A stretch of 64,000 nt of DNA from Streptomyces sp. BHT-5-2 (GTDB lineage: Bacteria; Actinomycetota; Actinomycetes; Streptomycetales; Streptomycetaceae). The notes under the pieces are model-generated. The model was not told where the DNA came from. It did no database searches and worked only from the letters and a program-made list of their open reading frames with translations. Made by a program: the position numbers and the translations under genes. Location of the stretch: NCBI RefSeq assembly GCF_019774615.1, contig NZ_CP081496.1, forward strand, positions 3,658,001-3,722,000, written 5' to 3'. This document shows positions 37,678 to 46,270 of the stretch, piece by piece (position 1 is the first letter of the stretch; each line of letters starts with the position of its first letter).

Positions 37678-38576
37678 TGCCCCCCTACGCGAACCCCGGG
37701 TTGAACCTCGCCGACCTGACCGCGATCGACGTCCACACTCACGCGGAGGTGTCCGCCAAGGGCCACTCCTCCCTGGGCGATGACCTGCACGACGCCTCCT
37801 CCGCCTACTTCAAGGTCGAGGGCGAGCGGAAGCCGACCCTGGAGGAGACCGCCGCGTACTACCGCGAGCGGAAGATGGCGGCCGTCATCTTCACGGTCGA
37901 CGCCGAATCCGCCACCGGCACCGCGCCGGTCCCCAACGAGGACGTCGCCGAGGCGGCCGCCGCCAACGCGGACGTCCTCATCCCCTTCGCCTCGATCGAT
38001 CCCTTCCGGGGCAAGGCGGGTGTGCGGCAGGCCCGCCGGCTGGTCGAGGAGTACGGAGTCAGGGGCTTCAAGTTCCACCCCAGCATCCAGGGCTTCTTCC
38101 CCAACGACCGCTCGGTGGCGTACGGCCTGTACGAGGTCATCGAGGAGACCGGCACCCTCGCGCTCTTCCACACCGGCCAGACGGGCATCGGCGCCGGTGT
38201 TCCGGGCGGAGGCGGTATCCGCCTGAAGTACTCCAACCCGCTGCACGTGGACGACGTCGCCGCCGACTTCCCGCACCTGAAGATCATCCTGGCGCACCCG
38301 TCCTTCCCCTGGCAGGACGAGGCACTCGCGGTCGCCACGCACAAGCCGGGCGTGCACATCGACCTGTCCGGCTGGTCACCGAAGTACTTCCCGCCACAAC
38401 TGGTGCAGTACGCCAACACGTTGCTGAAGGACAAGGTCCTCTTCGGCTCCGACTTCCCCGTCCTCACCCCGGACCGCTGGCTCGCCGACTTCGCCAGGCT
38501 GTCGATCAAGGACGAGGTCAGGCCGAAGATCCTCAAGGAGAACGCCGCCCGCCTGCTCGGGCTGACGAAACCGTAA
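37677..38576 (+). CDS. Amidohydrolase 2 family metal-dependent hydrolase/decarboxylase
   Basis: This is 299 residues; ATG 37677 overlaps the SDR stop (TGATG) and is preceded by GGAGG. Metal ligands are in VHTHAE (the HxH site), a strand with KFHPSIQGF, AHPSFPW and the final Asp in FGSDFP. The family includes decarboxylases such as those for gamma-resorcylate and aminocarboxymuconate, and lactone hydrolases. Within an acyl-CoA operon it probably removes a carboxylate or opens a ring. The exact substrate is not readable. Confidence 0.82.
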   Translation: MPPYANPGLNLADLTAIDVHTHAEVSAKGHSSLGDDLHDASSAYFKVEGERKPTLEETAAYYRERKMAAVIFTVDAESATGTAPVPNEDVAEAAAANADVLIPFASIDPFRGKAGVRQARRLVEEYGVRGFKFHPSIQGFFPNDRSVAYGLYEVIEETGTLALFHTGQTGIGAGVPGGGGIRLKYSNPLHVDDVAADFPHLKIILAHPSFPWQDEALAVATHKPGVHIDLSGWSPKYFPPQLVQYANTLLKDKVLFGSDFPVLTPDRWLADFARLSIKDEVRPKILKENAARLLGLTKP

Positions 38577-38587
38577 GGGGCGTGACG

Positions 38588-40111
38588 ATGCGCAACGAGG
38601 GACTGGGGTCGTGGCCCGCCCGCCGGGCCCGCAAGACCCCGCACCGCACCGCCTTGATCCACCACGACACGACGACCACCTACGCCGAGCTGTACGCGCG
38701 CACCACCCGCCTCGCCCACGCCCTACGGGCCCGGGGCATCCGGCGCGGCGACCGGATCGCCTACCTGGGCCCCAACCACCCCTCCTTCCTGGAGACGCTG
38801 TTCGCCGCCGGCACCCTCGGCGCGGCCTTCGTCCCGCTCAACACCCGCCTGGCCGGCCCCGAGACGGCCCACCAACTCGCCGACTCCGGTGCCAAGGTCC
38901 TCGTCTTCGCCCCGTCCCACGCCGGCCTCGTCGCCGGGCTGCCGGGCACCGCCGGCGTACGGACGTACCTCGAAGTGGGCGCCGACTACGAGGAAGCGGT
39001 CGCCGGGGCGTCGGCCGAGCCGTTCGACGAACCGGTCGCCGCCGACGACATCTGCATCATCATGTACACCTCGGGGACGACCGGCCGCCCCAAGGGCGCG
39101 ATGCTCACGCACGGCAACCTGACCTGGAACGCCGTCAACGTCCTGGTCGACACCGACCTGACCGCCGACGAACGGGCTCTGGTCTCCGCGCCGTTGTTCC
39201 ACACCGCCGGGCTGAACATGCTCACTCTGCCGGTGCTGCTGAAGGGCGGCACCTGCGTCCTGGCCGACGCCTTCGACCCGGACGCTACCTTCGACCTGGT
39301 CGAACGGCACCGGATCACCTTCATGTTCGGGGTGCCGACCATGTTCGACCAGGTGGCGCGGCATCCACGCTGGGCCGAGGCGGACCTGTCCTCGCTGCGG
39401 ACCCTCAACTGCGGTGGATCCCCGGTACCGACGCCGCTGATCGCCCGCTACCAGGAGCGCGGTCTGACCTTCCTCCAGGGGTACGGCATGACCGAGGCCG
39501 CACCCGGCACGCTGTTCCTGGACGCCGAGCACGCGGTGGGCAAGGCGGGCTCGGCGGGTGTCCCGCACTTCTTCAGCGACGTACGGGTGGTGCGCCCGGA
39601 CCTCACGCCGGTCGACGTCGGTGAGACCGGCGAGGTCGTCGTCCGCGGGCCGCACGTGATGGCCGGCTACTGGGGCCTGCCCGAGGAGACGGCCGCCTGC
39701 TTCAAGGACGGTTGGTTCCGCAGCGGGGACGCGGCCCGCATCGACGAGGACGGCTACGTCTCCATCGTCGACCGCATCAAGGAAATGGTCATCTCCGGCG
39801 GGGAGAACATCTACCCCGCGGAGGTCGAGGGCCACCTCCTGGCCCACCCCGCCGTCGCCGAATGCGCCGTCATCGGCGTACCGGACGACAAGTGGGGCGA
39901 GGTGCCGCGCGCCGTCCTCGTCCCCCGCCAAGGCGTCGCGCTCGACCCGGACGAGGTCCTCGCGTCGCTTGCCGGCCGCCTCGCCAAGTACAAGATCCCC
40001 AAGTCGGTGGTGATCGCGGACGAACTCCCGCGCACCGCCTCCGGAAAGCTCCGCAAAGCCCAGGTGCGCCAGCTCTACGGCTCGAACTCCCAGCAAAGGA
40101 AGTCCCTATGA
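38588..40111 (+). CDS. Acyl-CoA ligase (AMP-forming, long-chain or aromatic acid type)
   Basis: This is 507 residues from ATG 38588 (GTG 38582 is possible). The ANL motif YTSGTTGRPKG is at 160-170. GYGMTEAAPG, the hinge IVDRIKEMVISGGENIYPAEVE and the C-terminal catalytic Lys in PRTASGKLRKAQV are intact. It activates a carboxylic acid as its CoA thioester. The operon context with SDR, amidohydrolase and MaoC suggests catabolism of an exogenous acid. Confidence 0.9.
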   Translation: MRNEGLGSWPARRARKTPHRTALIHHDTTTTYAELYARTTRLAHALRARGIRRGDRIAYLGPNHPSFLETLFAAGTLGAAFVPLNTRLAGPETAHQLADSGAKVLVFAPSHAGLVAGLPGTAGVRTYLEVGADYEEAVAGASAEPFDEPVAADDICIIMYTSGTTGRPKGAMLTHGNLTWNAVNVLVDTDLTADERALVSAPLFHTAGLNMLTLPVLLKGGTCVLADAFDPDATFDLVERHRITFMFGVPTMFDQVARHPRWAEADLSSLRTLNCGGSPVPTPLIARYQERGLTFLQGYGMTEAAPGTLFLDAEHAVGKAGSAGVPHFFSDVRVVRPDLTPVDVGETGEVVVRGPHVMAGYWGLPEETAACFKDGWFRSGDAARIDEDGYVSIVDRIKEMVISGGENIYPAEVEGHLLAHPAVAECAVIGVPDDKWGEVPRAVLVPRQGVALDPDEVLASLAGRLAKYKIPKSVVIADELPRTASGKLRKAQVRQLYGSNSQQRKSL

Positions 40112-40566
40112 GCATCACCGTCAACGGCCTCGCCGAACTCAGGAAGCTGGCCGGCAGCGACCTGGGCACCAGCGGGTGGATCGAGATCACCCAGGAACGG
40201 ATCAACACCTTCGCCGGCGCCACCGACGACCACCAGTGGATTCACGTGGACCCCGAGCGCGCGGCGGCCGGCCCCTTCGGCGCCCCCATCGCGCACGGGT
40301 ATCTGACCCTCGCCCTGTTCATCCCGCTGTTCACTGAACTCCTGGACGTCCGGGGCGTGGCCACCAAGGTCAACTACGGCCTGAACAAGGTACGTTTCCC
40401 GGCACCGGTGAAGGCCGGCTCCCGCATCCGACTGGCCGGGAAGCTGGCGGCGGTCGAGGACGTGCCGGGCGGCGGCGTACAGATCACCGTCGACGGCACG
40501 ATCGAGATCGAGGGCGGCGCCAAGCCGGCGGCCGTACTGCGGAGCCTGTCCCGCTTCTACGCCTGA
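40108..40566 (+). CDS. MaoC-like enoyl-CoA hydratase (hotdog fold)
   Basis: This is 152 residues, with ATG overlapping the ligase stop by 4 bases. The R-hydratase motif FAGATDDHQWIHVDPERA contains the catalytic Asp/His pair, followed by GPFGAPIAHGYLTLAL. It would hydrate an enoyl-CoA made in the operon's pathway. Length is typical for a single-domain MaoC. Its end overlaps the convergent PaaX gene by 10 bases. Confidence 0.9.
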   Translation: MSITVNGLAELRKLAGSDLGTSGWIEITQERINTFAGATDDHQWIHVDPERAAAGPFGAPIAHGYLTLALFIPLFTELLDVRGVATKVNYGLNKVRFPAPVKAGSRIRLAGKLAAVEDVPGGGVQITVDGTIEIEGGAKPAAVLRSLSRFYA

Positions 40567-41420
40567 TCGTCGCGTACCGGAACCAGGTCGAGGAGGCGTG
40601 TGGCGGAGTCCTGGGCGAGCGGCGTCAGCCGGTCGTACGCTGCCCGGAACGCCTTCTCGGCCCGCCCCGCCGGCCAGTCGTCCGGCAGGTGCCGGACCGG
40701 CAGGCGCGGATCGCGGCGGATGACCCGCAGCCATTCGGCCTGCAGCCGCAGCCGCAGCGCGAGCGGCGCGAGCCGGGGATCTCCCCGGTCGGAGGCCGGG
40801 GGAACGTCCCCAGCCTCCGGCAGCCGTGCCTCCCACAACTCCCAGCGCCGCACGAACGCCTCGTAATGGCCGGCCAGTTCGGACAGCTCCCAGGTCTCCT
40901 CGATCATCGCGGCGACGTCCATACCGGCGTCGGCGTGCGCACGGAAGACCTTCACGTGGGCGGACAGTCCGAGCTCGGCCACCAGCGATGACACCTCCAC
41001 CTCACCGGGAGCGATCCACAGCCCGCTGAACAGCGGCCCGAAGCCACTCCAGACGAGCTTGGAACGCAGGTCGTGGCGCTGGCGCTGCCAGGACTCCGGC
41101 AGCGAGAAACCGAGCAGGGTCCAGGTGCCGTCCCAGTCCCGGTTGACGGCACCCTCCTCCCAGATCCGCCGCTCGCCGTCGCGCAGTACGGCCGCCGAGT
41201 GCCCGGTCAGACCGAAGTACATCCTGCGCCCCTCGCGCTGGCGGCGCAGCAGACCGCGGTTGACCATGCGGGTCAGCGTCGAGCGCGTCGCCTGCTCGCC
41301 CACCCCGGCGCACGCGAAGACCTCGATGACGCTGCCCGAGTACACGCAGACGTCGCGCCCGAGCACCTGGTCACCCAGGAACGTCAGCAGCAGGGACTGG
41401 GGCCGCAGCGGCTCTTCCAT
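40557..41420 (-). CDS. PaaX-family transcriptional regulator
   Basis: This is 287 residues from ATG 41420, with GGAG 9 bases upstream; GTG 41435 and 41426 are alternatives. The PaaX N-terminal wHTH (SVIEVFACAGVGEQATRSTLTRMVNRGLL) is followed by the central and C-terminal PaaX domains. The family senses aryl-CoA thioesters such as phenylacetyl-CoA. Its place at the end of the ligase/MaoC operon suggests it responds to that operon's CoA product. The 3' end overlaps MaoC, so antisense interference is possible. Confidence 0.88.
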   Translation of the reverse strand: MEEPLRPQSLLLTFLGDQVLGRDVCVYSGSVIEVFACAGVGEQATRSTLTRMVNRGLLRRQREGRRMYFGLTGHSAAVLRDGERRIWEEGAVNRDWDGTWTLLGFSLPESWQRQRHDLRSKLVWSGFGPLFSGLWIAPGEVEVSSLVAELGLSAHVKVFRAHADAGMDVAAMIEETWELSELAGHYEAFVRRWELWEARLPEAGDVPPASDRGDPRLAPLALRLRLQAEWLRVIRRDPRLPVRHLPDDWPAGRAEKAFRAAYDRLTPLAQDSATRLLDLVPVRDDQA

Positions 41421-41495
41421 GTTCACGCGCTCCACCGTAGCCTCCGCCGATCAGTCCGCGCCCTGACGGTATGACCAGGGCACGGACACCTCCGC

Positions 41496-42923
41496 TCAGC
41501 GCGTCCCGGTGCGCCCCCGTACACCGACCAGCTCCGGAGCGGTGTAGCGGACGAACGGCGGGTAGCTGCCCTCCGCCGCCTCCCGGGCCGCCTGGTTGAG
41601 CTGCTGCGGCTCGGTGGCCGCACCCCAACTGCCGGTGTCGAGGCGGTGCTCCAGGGCCTTCAGGGCCGCGAGCCAGTTGGCGGGCTTGAAGGTGCAGTGA
41701 CCGGTGGCGTGTACGTAGGTCTGACGCAGCAGGCCGCCGTCGCCCGCGCCGCGCACCTTATGGGCGTACGCGCTCTCCTGGGGCGCCGGGTTCAGCGGGT
41801 CGTCCGTGGTGTGCAGGGTGAGGTTCGGCACGGCGAGGCGGCCGGAGGGAACGGCGGTGCGCTCCATGTTCCGCACGGCGCCCGGATCGGCCTCGGTGCG
41901 CGCGTGGTGCGTGAGCCTCCGCAGGTCCTCGTCCAAGTCAAGCCCCGCCTTCTCATAGAGCGCTCGGACCTGGGGAAGATCGCTGCTGTAACGGAGCAAC
42001 CGGGCATAGTCGACACCGACGTTGGAGTAGACGGGGCCGCCCTGGGCCTTCTCCACCTGGTAGCGCGCCCCGAGCGTGAAGGGAAGGGAGAGCTTGACGA
42101 GCCCCTCGGCCTGCTGCTTCGCGCGGGCCTCGTAGTCGTGGACAGAGGGCGGCTGCTGACCGCTGAACCAGTCGGGTTGGTTGCGCAGCGCGGCGGCGAG
42201 CGCCGTACGGGCCCGGCCCTGCGGTGTGGACTGGGCACTTTGGACGGCGTTCGCCAGGGCCTTGCCGGAGGCGGCGGCCTCCTCGTCGGAGGAGAAGCCA
42301 CCGATCTTGATCTGTGTGCCGGAGATGAGGAGCTGGTTGATCGCGTAGTCGCCGTCCGCCTGGTAGTCGTTGAAGCCGATGCCCCCCGCGACGATGCCGC
42401 AGGAGGAGAGCGCACCGTCGATGCGGCCCTTGCCCCGCTGCGCGATGAGGGAGTTGACCAGGCCGCCCATCGACTGGCCCCAGGCGATGGTGCGTTTCGG
42501 TTCGCCGACCTTGCCGACCTTCTTCCGGACCGCGCCGAGGGTCGCGAACTGGTCCTGCACCGCGACGTTCAAGGCCCACCGGGAGCTGCCCGAATAGGAG
42601 GAACCGACGAGCGCGTAGCCACGCTTGAGGAATGCGTCACGGGTCATGGCGTCGGGCGCGTTCTGTGCCTGGAGCGGCCCGTAGCCGTGGGAGAACAGCA
42701 TCAGCGTGCCATTGAAGTCGTCCGGCACATCGGCGATCCAGGCGGCACCGTCGGCGAGCTCACCGGCGTAGTGCCGGGCGTGGGGAGCGGCGGCCTTGGC
42801 GGCCCCGGCACTCCCGGCTCCCGTTCCGGTGGCCCCGCCGCAGGCGGTGGCCACCGCCAACGCGGCACAACAGCCGAACGCCGCGGCCCGTCCGGTACGG
42901 CGGCGGGGACGTGTCGATGTCAT
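41496..42923 (-). CDS. Secreted alpha/beta hydrolase (probable lipoprotein)
   Basis: This is 475 residues from ATG 42923, with TTGGAG just upstream. An Arg-rich n-region is followed by a hydrophobic stretch and a lipobox-like ATAC. The nucleophile lies in GQSMGG, and LMLFSHGYG marks the oxyanion region. A catalytic His is likely in HATGHCTF. The acid is probably in HTTDDPLNP. The large insertion between the nucleophile and the acid contains Gln/Ala-rich helices. It probably cleaves esters or peptides outside the cell. No operon partner is evident. Confidence 0.75.
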   Translation of the reverse strand: MTSTRPRRRTGRAAAFGCCAALAVATACGGATGTGAGSAGAAKAAAPHARHYAGELADGAAWIADVPDDFNGTLMLFSHGYGPLQAQNAPDAMTRDAFLKRGYALVGSSYSGSSRWALNVAVQDQFATLGAVRKKVGKVGEPKRTIAWGQSMGGLVNSLIAQRGKGRIDGALSSCGIVAGGIGFNDYQADGDYAINQLLISGTQIKIGGFSSDEEAAASGKALANAVQSAQSTPQGRARTALAAALRNQPDWFSGQQPPSVHDYEARAKQQAEGLVKLSLPFTLGARYQVEKAQGGPVYSNVGVDYARLLRYSSDLPQVRALYEKAGLDLDEDLRRLTHHARTEADPGAVRNMERTAVPSGRLAVPNLTLHTTDDPLNPAPQESAYAHKVRGAGDGGLLRQTYVHATGHCTFKPANWLAALKALEHRLDTGSWGAATEPQQLNQAAREAAEGSYPPFVRYTAPELVGVRGRTGTR

Positions 42924-43512
42924 ACGGACTCCAAGGGTGGCTGGCGCGAGCGGCGACGCTGGGCTCCACAATTGCGACCGTCAATTAACTGCACAACATA
43001 TCTTGCCGCGACCGCGTCCGGCAGCCCCTTACCGGTAGTTCGTCACTGACTTCGGCTGATCAGGGTGACGCATGCGCGCCAGGGACGCCTCTCCTCTGGT
43101 TGCCCAGGGCTGCCTGTGAGCACGATCTGTGGATCCGGCGATCAGGGGGGCACAGCGCAGAATCGATTTCAGGGAACCGTGCCTCCAAGCCGTACTCGAC
43201 CGCCGAGCCGAGCTGTTTGCCCCCCAACTCCCCTGCGCAGGAGCCACCTTGGCCGTCTGCGGGTGCCCGCGACAGGACTTTCGACACCTGCACGCCGGGT
43301 GAACATCACAACAGCAAGCCGCCCATGCGTCTCATTTGCCGGATTTTTCACGATCCTGTGGTGATGGTCGATGGCCTTTCGGAGGCGTCTCTCGGGTTCG
43401 CGTCGATTAGGAAGAACAGTGCGGGCGGGGTCAGCATGGGCGCTCCCCCACCCCGGGCCTCACAGGGCCGCGGCGGGGGATGCCCGCCCTCGTTCGTCCC
43501 GGAAGACATCCC
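42924..43512. other. Intergenic region, possible 29-codon minus-strand reading frame
   Basis: No convincing gene in 589 bases. One minus-strand mini-frame (43348-43437, 29 codons, MLTPPALFFLIDANPRD start) has a well-placed GGAG, but nothing downstream that it could lead into. An AT-rich patch near 42970-43010 probably holds the hydrolase promoter. Confidence 0.35.
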
Positions 43513-44172
43513 ATGCACGTGAACACCCCCCGCGACCTGGCCGCCCTGCCGTATGCAGACCGCCTTGAGCCCTTCATCGGCGAGATCGAGCACGCAGGCG
43601 CCTACGAATGGCTGCACTTCGACGGCACCACCTTCGAGGGCGGAGAAGCGGGCAGTTCCCTCTTCAGCCAGTCGGCCTTCTCCTCGGTCTCCTTCAACGG
43701 CGGCCGTCTGCGGCGCTCCCGGTTCGACGAGGTGTGGCTGCACACCGTCCGCATGGTAGGAACCAACCTCGCCGAGACCACCTGGCTGGACAGCGAGTGC
43801 GCCGCCAGCATCTTCGCCGGCACCGAGATCCACGGCAGTGAGATGCGCCGCGTCGTCTTCCACCAGTGCAAGTTCGACTCGGTCAACCTGCGCGCGACCT
43901 CGCTGAAGGACGTCGCCTTCGTCGGCTGCCTCCTGCGGGACGTGGACTTCGGCGGAGCGCGACTGGCGGATGTCCGCTTCCCCGGCTCGACCCTGGACCG
44001 GGTGCGACTCGACCGGGCCACGCTGACCGGGGTCGATCTGCGCGAGGCCACCGCGCTGGGCATCGCCTCCGGGATCGACTCCCTCAACGGCGCCACGATC
44101 AGCACGCCCCAGCTGTTCGACCTGGCACCCGACCTGGCCCAGCACATCGGCCTCACCGTGAGCGACGACTGA
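43513..44172 (+). CDS. Pentapeptide-repeat protein
   Basis: This is 219 residues from ATG 43513 with GGAAG upstream. Tandem A(D/N)LXX-like pentapeptides run from about residue 45 to 190 (SLFSQSAFSSVSFNGGRLRRSRF, then TNLAETTW, VNLRATSLKDVAF, VDFGGARLADVRF). They form a right-handed quadrilateral beta-helix. Some such proteins mimic DNA and protect gyrase from quinolones or microcins; most have unknown roles. No signal peptide is seen. It is monocistronic. Confidence 0.82.
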   Translation: MHVNTPRDLAALPYADRLEPFIGEIEHAGAYEWLHFDGTTFEGGEAGSSLFSQSAFSSVSFNGGRLRRSRFDEVWLHTVRMVGTNLAETTWLDSECAASIFAGTEIHGSEMRRVVFHQCKFDSVNLRATSLKDVAFVGCLLRDVDFGGARLADVRFPGSTLDRVRLDRATLTGVDLREATALGIASGIDSLNGATISTPQLFDLAPDLAQHIGLTVSDD

Positions 44173-44530
44173 CGGGCCTTCACCCACGTCGGTGGCTACC
44201 GCCTACCGCCCTGATGGTGAACTGCGCCGAGGGCTCGGGCTTCGTCGTCGGGCAAACGGCGGGAAACGGCAAGGGGACGACGACCGAGTCCCGGGATGGT
44301 GCGCCCGGGGAGCAAGAGCGCCCGTCGAGGAACGCCTTGACGTCGGGGTGCGCCTGCCGGAGGTCGCGTTGCCGCTGCGCCAGGTCGTCGGGGAACGCGT
44401 CGTTCACGAGGCAGGTCCGCCAGTGCCCCGAAGCGGCGGCGGGTAGTAGTTCGTCAGGGTCTGTCCGCCGGCCACGTCCAGAGACGTGACCGACGGGTCG
44501 TGCGAGCGGGGCCGCGCGAAGACGAGTGGA
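44173..44530. other. Intergenic region with possible minus-strand gene remnants
   Basis: Two short minus-strand stretches look protein-like: SVTSLDVAGGQTLTNYYPPP (about 44410-44490) and NDAFPDDLAQRQRDLRQAHP (about 44340-44405). They are in different frames, which suggests a decayed gene. I do not recognise the family. Confidence 0.25.
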
Positions 44531-45205
44531 TCAGTGGTCCGTGCCGTCTCGCAGCCCTTCGGCCCATTCCAGCAATTCGGGTTCGGCCAGGCTGGTACCC
44601 AGCCAGTCGTGGTCGAGATCGGCTCCGGGAAGGGACGGCACCACCGCGACGTAGAGCCCGGCAGCACGCGCCGAGGCGATACCCGTGGCCGAGTCCTCGA
44701 AGGCCACGGAGCGTTCGGGGGTCGCGCCCAGGGCCTCGCATGCCGTGAGGTAGAGCTCTGGTGCGGGCTTGGGGGAACGCACCTCGTCGGCGGCGAACGA
44801 GTGGGCGAAGCAGTCGGCGAGACCGGCCGACCACAGCGCCGCGTCCAGCAGTTCCCGGGGGCTGTTGCTGGCTACGGCGACGGGTACGGCAGCGCGGCAG
44901 GCGCGCACCAGTTCCGCCGCCCCGGGGAGGGCCGCGGCGCCGCGGGACAGCTCTTTGCGGACTCTTTCGAGGAGTTCGGCGGCGAGTTCGCCACCGGCGT
45001 GCGGACGCCCGAGGTACTGGGCCATGGCTTGTCCAGCGGCCCCCACCGTGCGGCCTATGACCAGCGCCTTCTGTTCGGGACCGAAGGGATGGCCGTGTGC
45101 CGCGAAGATGGCCGATTCCGCAACGGTCCAGCAACCTTCGGTGTCGACCAGCAGGCCGTCGCAGTCGAAGACCACGGCCTCGGTGCCGGTGGGGAGCGAG
45201 CGCAT
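44531..45205 (-). CDS. HAD-family hydrolase (phosphoglycolate/beta-phosphoglucomutase-like)
   Basis: This is 224 residues from ATG 45205 with AAAGGA upstream. HAD motif I is VFDCDGLLVDTE, motif II VASNS, motif III Lys in SPKPAPE and motif IV FEDSATG. The cap domain is small-helical, class C1. It probably dephosphorylates a sugar or other small metabolite. It lies 83 bases downstream of the LysE-type exporter gene and may be cotranscribed with it. Confidence 0.88.
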   Translation of the reverse strand: MRSLPTGTEAVVFDCDGLLVDTEGCWTVAESAIFAAHGHPFGPEQKALVIGRTVGAAGQAMAQYLGRPHAGGELAAELLERVRKELSRGAAALPGAAELVRACRAAVPVAVASNSPRELLDAALWSAGLADCFAHSFAADEVRSPKPAPELYLTACEALGATPERSVAFEDSATGIASARAAGLYVAVVPSLPGADLDHDWLGTSLAEPELLEWAEGLRDGTDH

Positions 45206-45288
45206 GCAGATGTCCTTTCCCTTTGGGTGATGTGCGGATCGCGCGTTCGGTGGCTGTCGGCGGCCGGGCGGCTGCGCCGACCGGCGCC

Positions 45289-45948
45289 TCACTGTCCGAG
45301 CGCGAGCCGGATGCCGAAAGCGGCAATGACCGTGCCCGTGATGCGGTCGAGGCAACGGCGGGCCGAGGGCCGGTGCAGGCGGTTTCGGAGCACGCGGGCG
45401 AAGGTGATCAGCGCACAGGCCCAGGCGACAGCCAGCAGGATGTGCACACCGGCCAGGAGCACGCCCGCACCGAGGTGCGCGGCACCGGCGGGGATGAAGT
45501 GCGGGAGAACCGCGACGTAGAAGGCGCCCATCTTCGGATTGAGGAGATTGGTCACGATTCCCTGCCGCCAGCCGGCGAGCAGGTTGTCGCCGGTGCCTGT
45601 CCCGGCCGTCGCCCCGGCTCCGTCCCCCGCCGTCTGCGGACTCCCGCTCGACGAGTGGCGCCAGGTGGCCCACAGCAGCCTGCCGCCCATCCACACCAGG
45701 TACGCGGCGCCGACCCAACGAAGAGTCAGGTATGCGACATGAGACGCGGTCAGCAGCGCGGTCACACCGAGCGAGGCGAGCGTGCCCCAGACCAGCGTGC
45801 CGCTCTGGATTCCGAGGACCACGCCCCAGGCACGGCGGCGGTGCCCGAGCGCCGCGGTGCGCAGGATGAGTGCTGTGTCCAGTCCGGGAGTGAGCGTGAG
45901 GAGTCCCACTATCAGAGCGAAAGTCCCTATTGCGTCCAGGGTGATCAT
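45289..45948 (-). CDS. LysE-family amino acid exporter
   Basis: This 219-residue membrane protein has six helices. The N-terminal segment FALIVGLLTLTPGLDTALIL carries the conserved PG of LysE/RhtB exporters, and TNLLNPKMGAFYVAVLP is the central family motif. A glycine/threonine loop separates helices 3 and 4. It would expel an amino acid or related metabolite. ATG 45948 is the only sensible start. Confidence 0.88.
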   Translation of the reverse strand: MITLDAIGTFALIVGLLTLTPGLDTALILRTAALGHRRRAWGVVLGIQSGTLVWGTLASLGVTALLTASHVAYLTLRWVGAAYLVWMGGRLLWATWRHSSSGSPQTAGDGAGATAGTGTGDNLLAGWRQGIVTNLLNPKMGAFYVAVLPHFIPAGAAHLGAGVLLAGVHILLAVAWACALITFARVLRNRLHRPSARRCLDRITGTVIAAFGIRLALGQ

Positions 45949-46270
45949 GAGTGATCACCTTAGGTTGAGTCCCCTGGAACGTCTAGATTTCTGCCCGAAA
46001 CCGGGCAGGAATGGCGGTGTTTGCCTTTGATTCCGCGCTACTGCCCCCGTCGGGGCGATGCCAGGCAGGGCGTGTGCGCCGGCCCGGTATCCAGGCCGGC
46101 CGCTGACGGGATCCGGCAGCGTGGCAGCTGTCTCGCTCGTGGTGCGGCTGCCGACAGCGTGGAAGCGGTTCGAGATCCACAAGGAACGCACAAAGAAGGC
46201 TGCCAGTCTGCGTTCTCCCGTTGCCTGGAAAGAGCGGCGGCGGAGGTTTCCAGACGAGGTGGAGAAGGTT

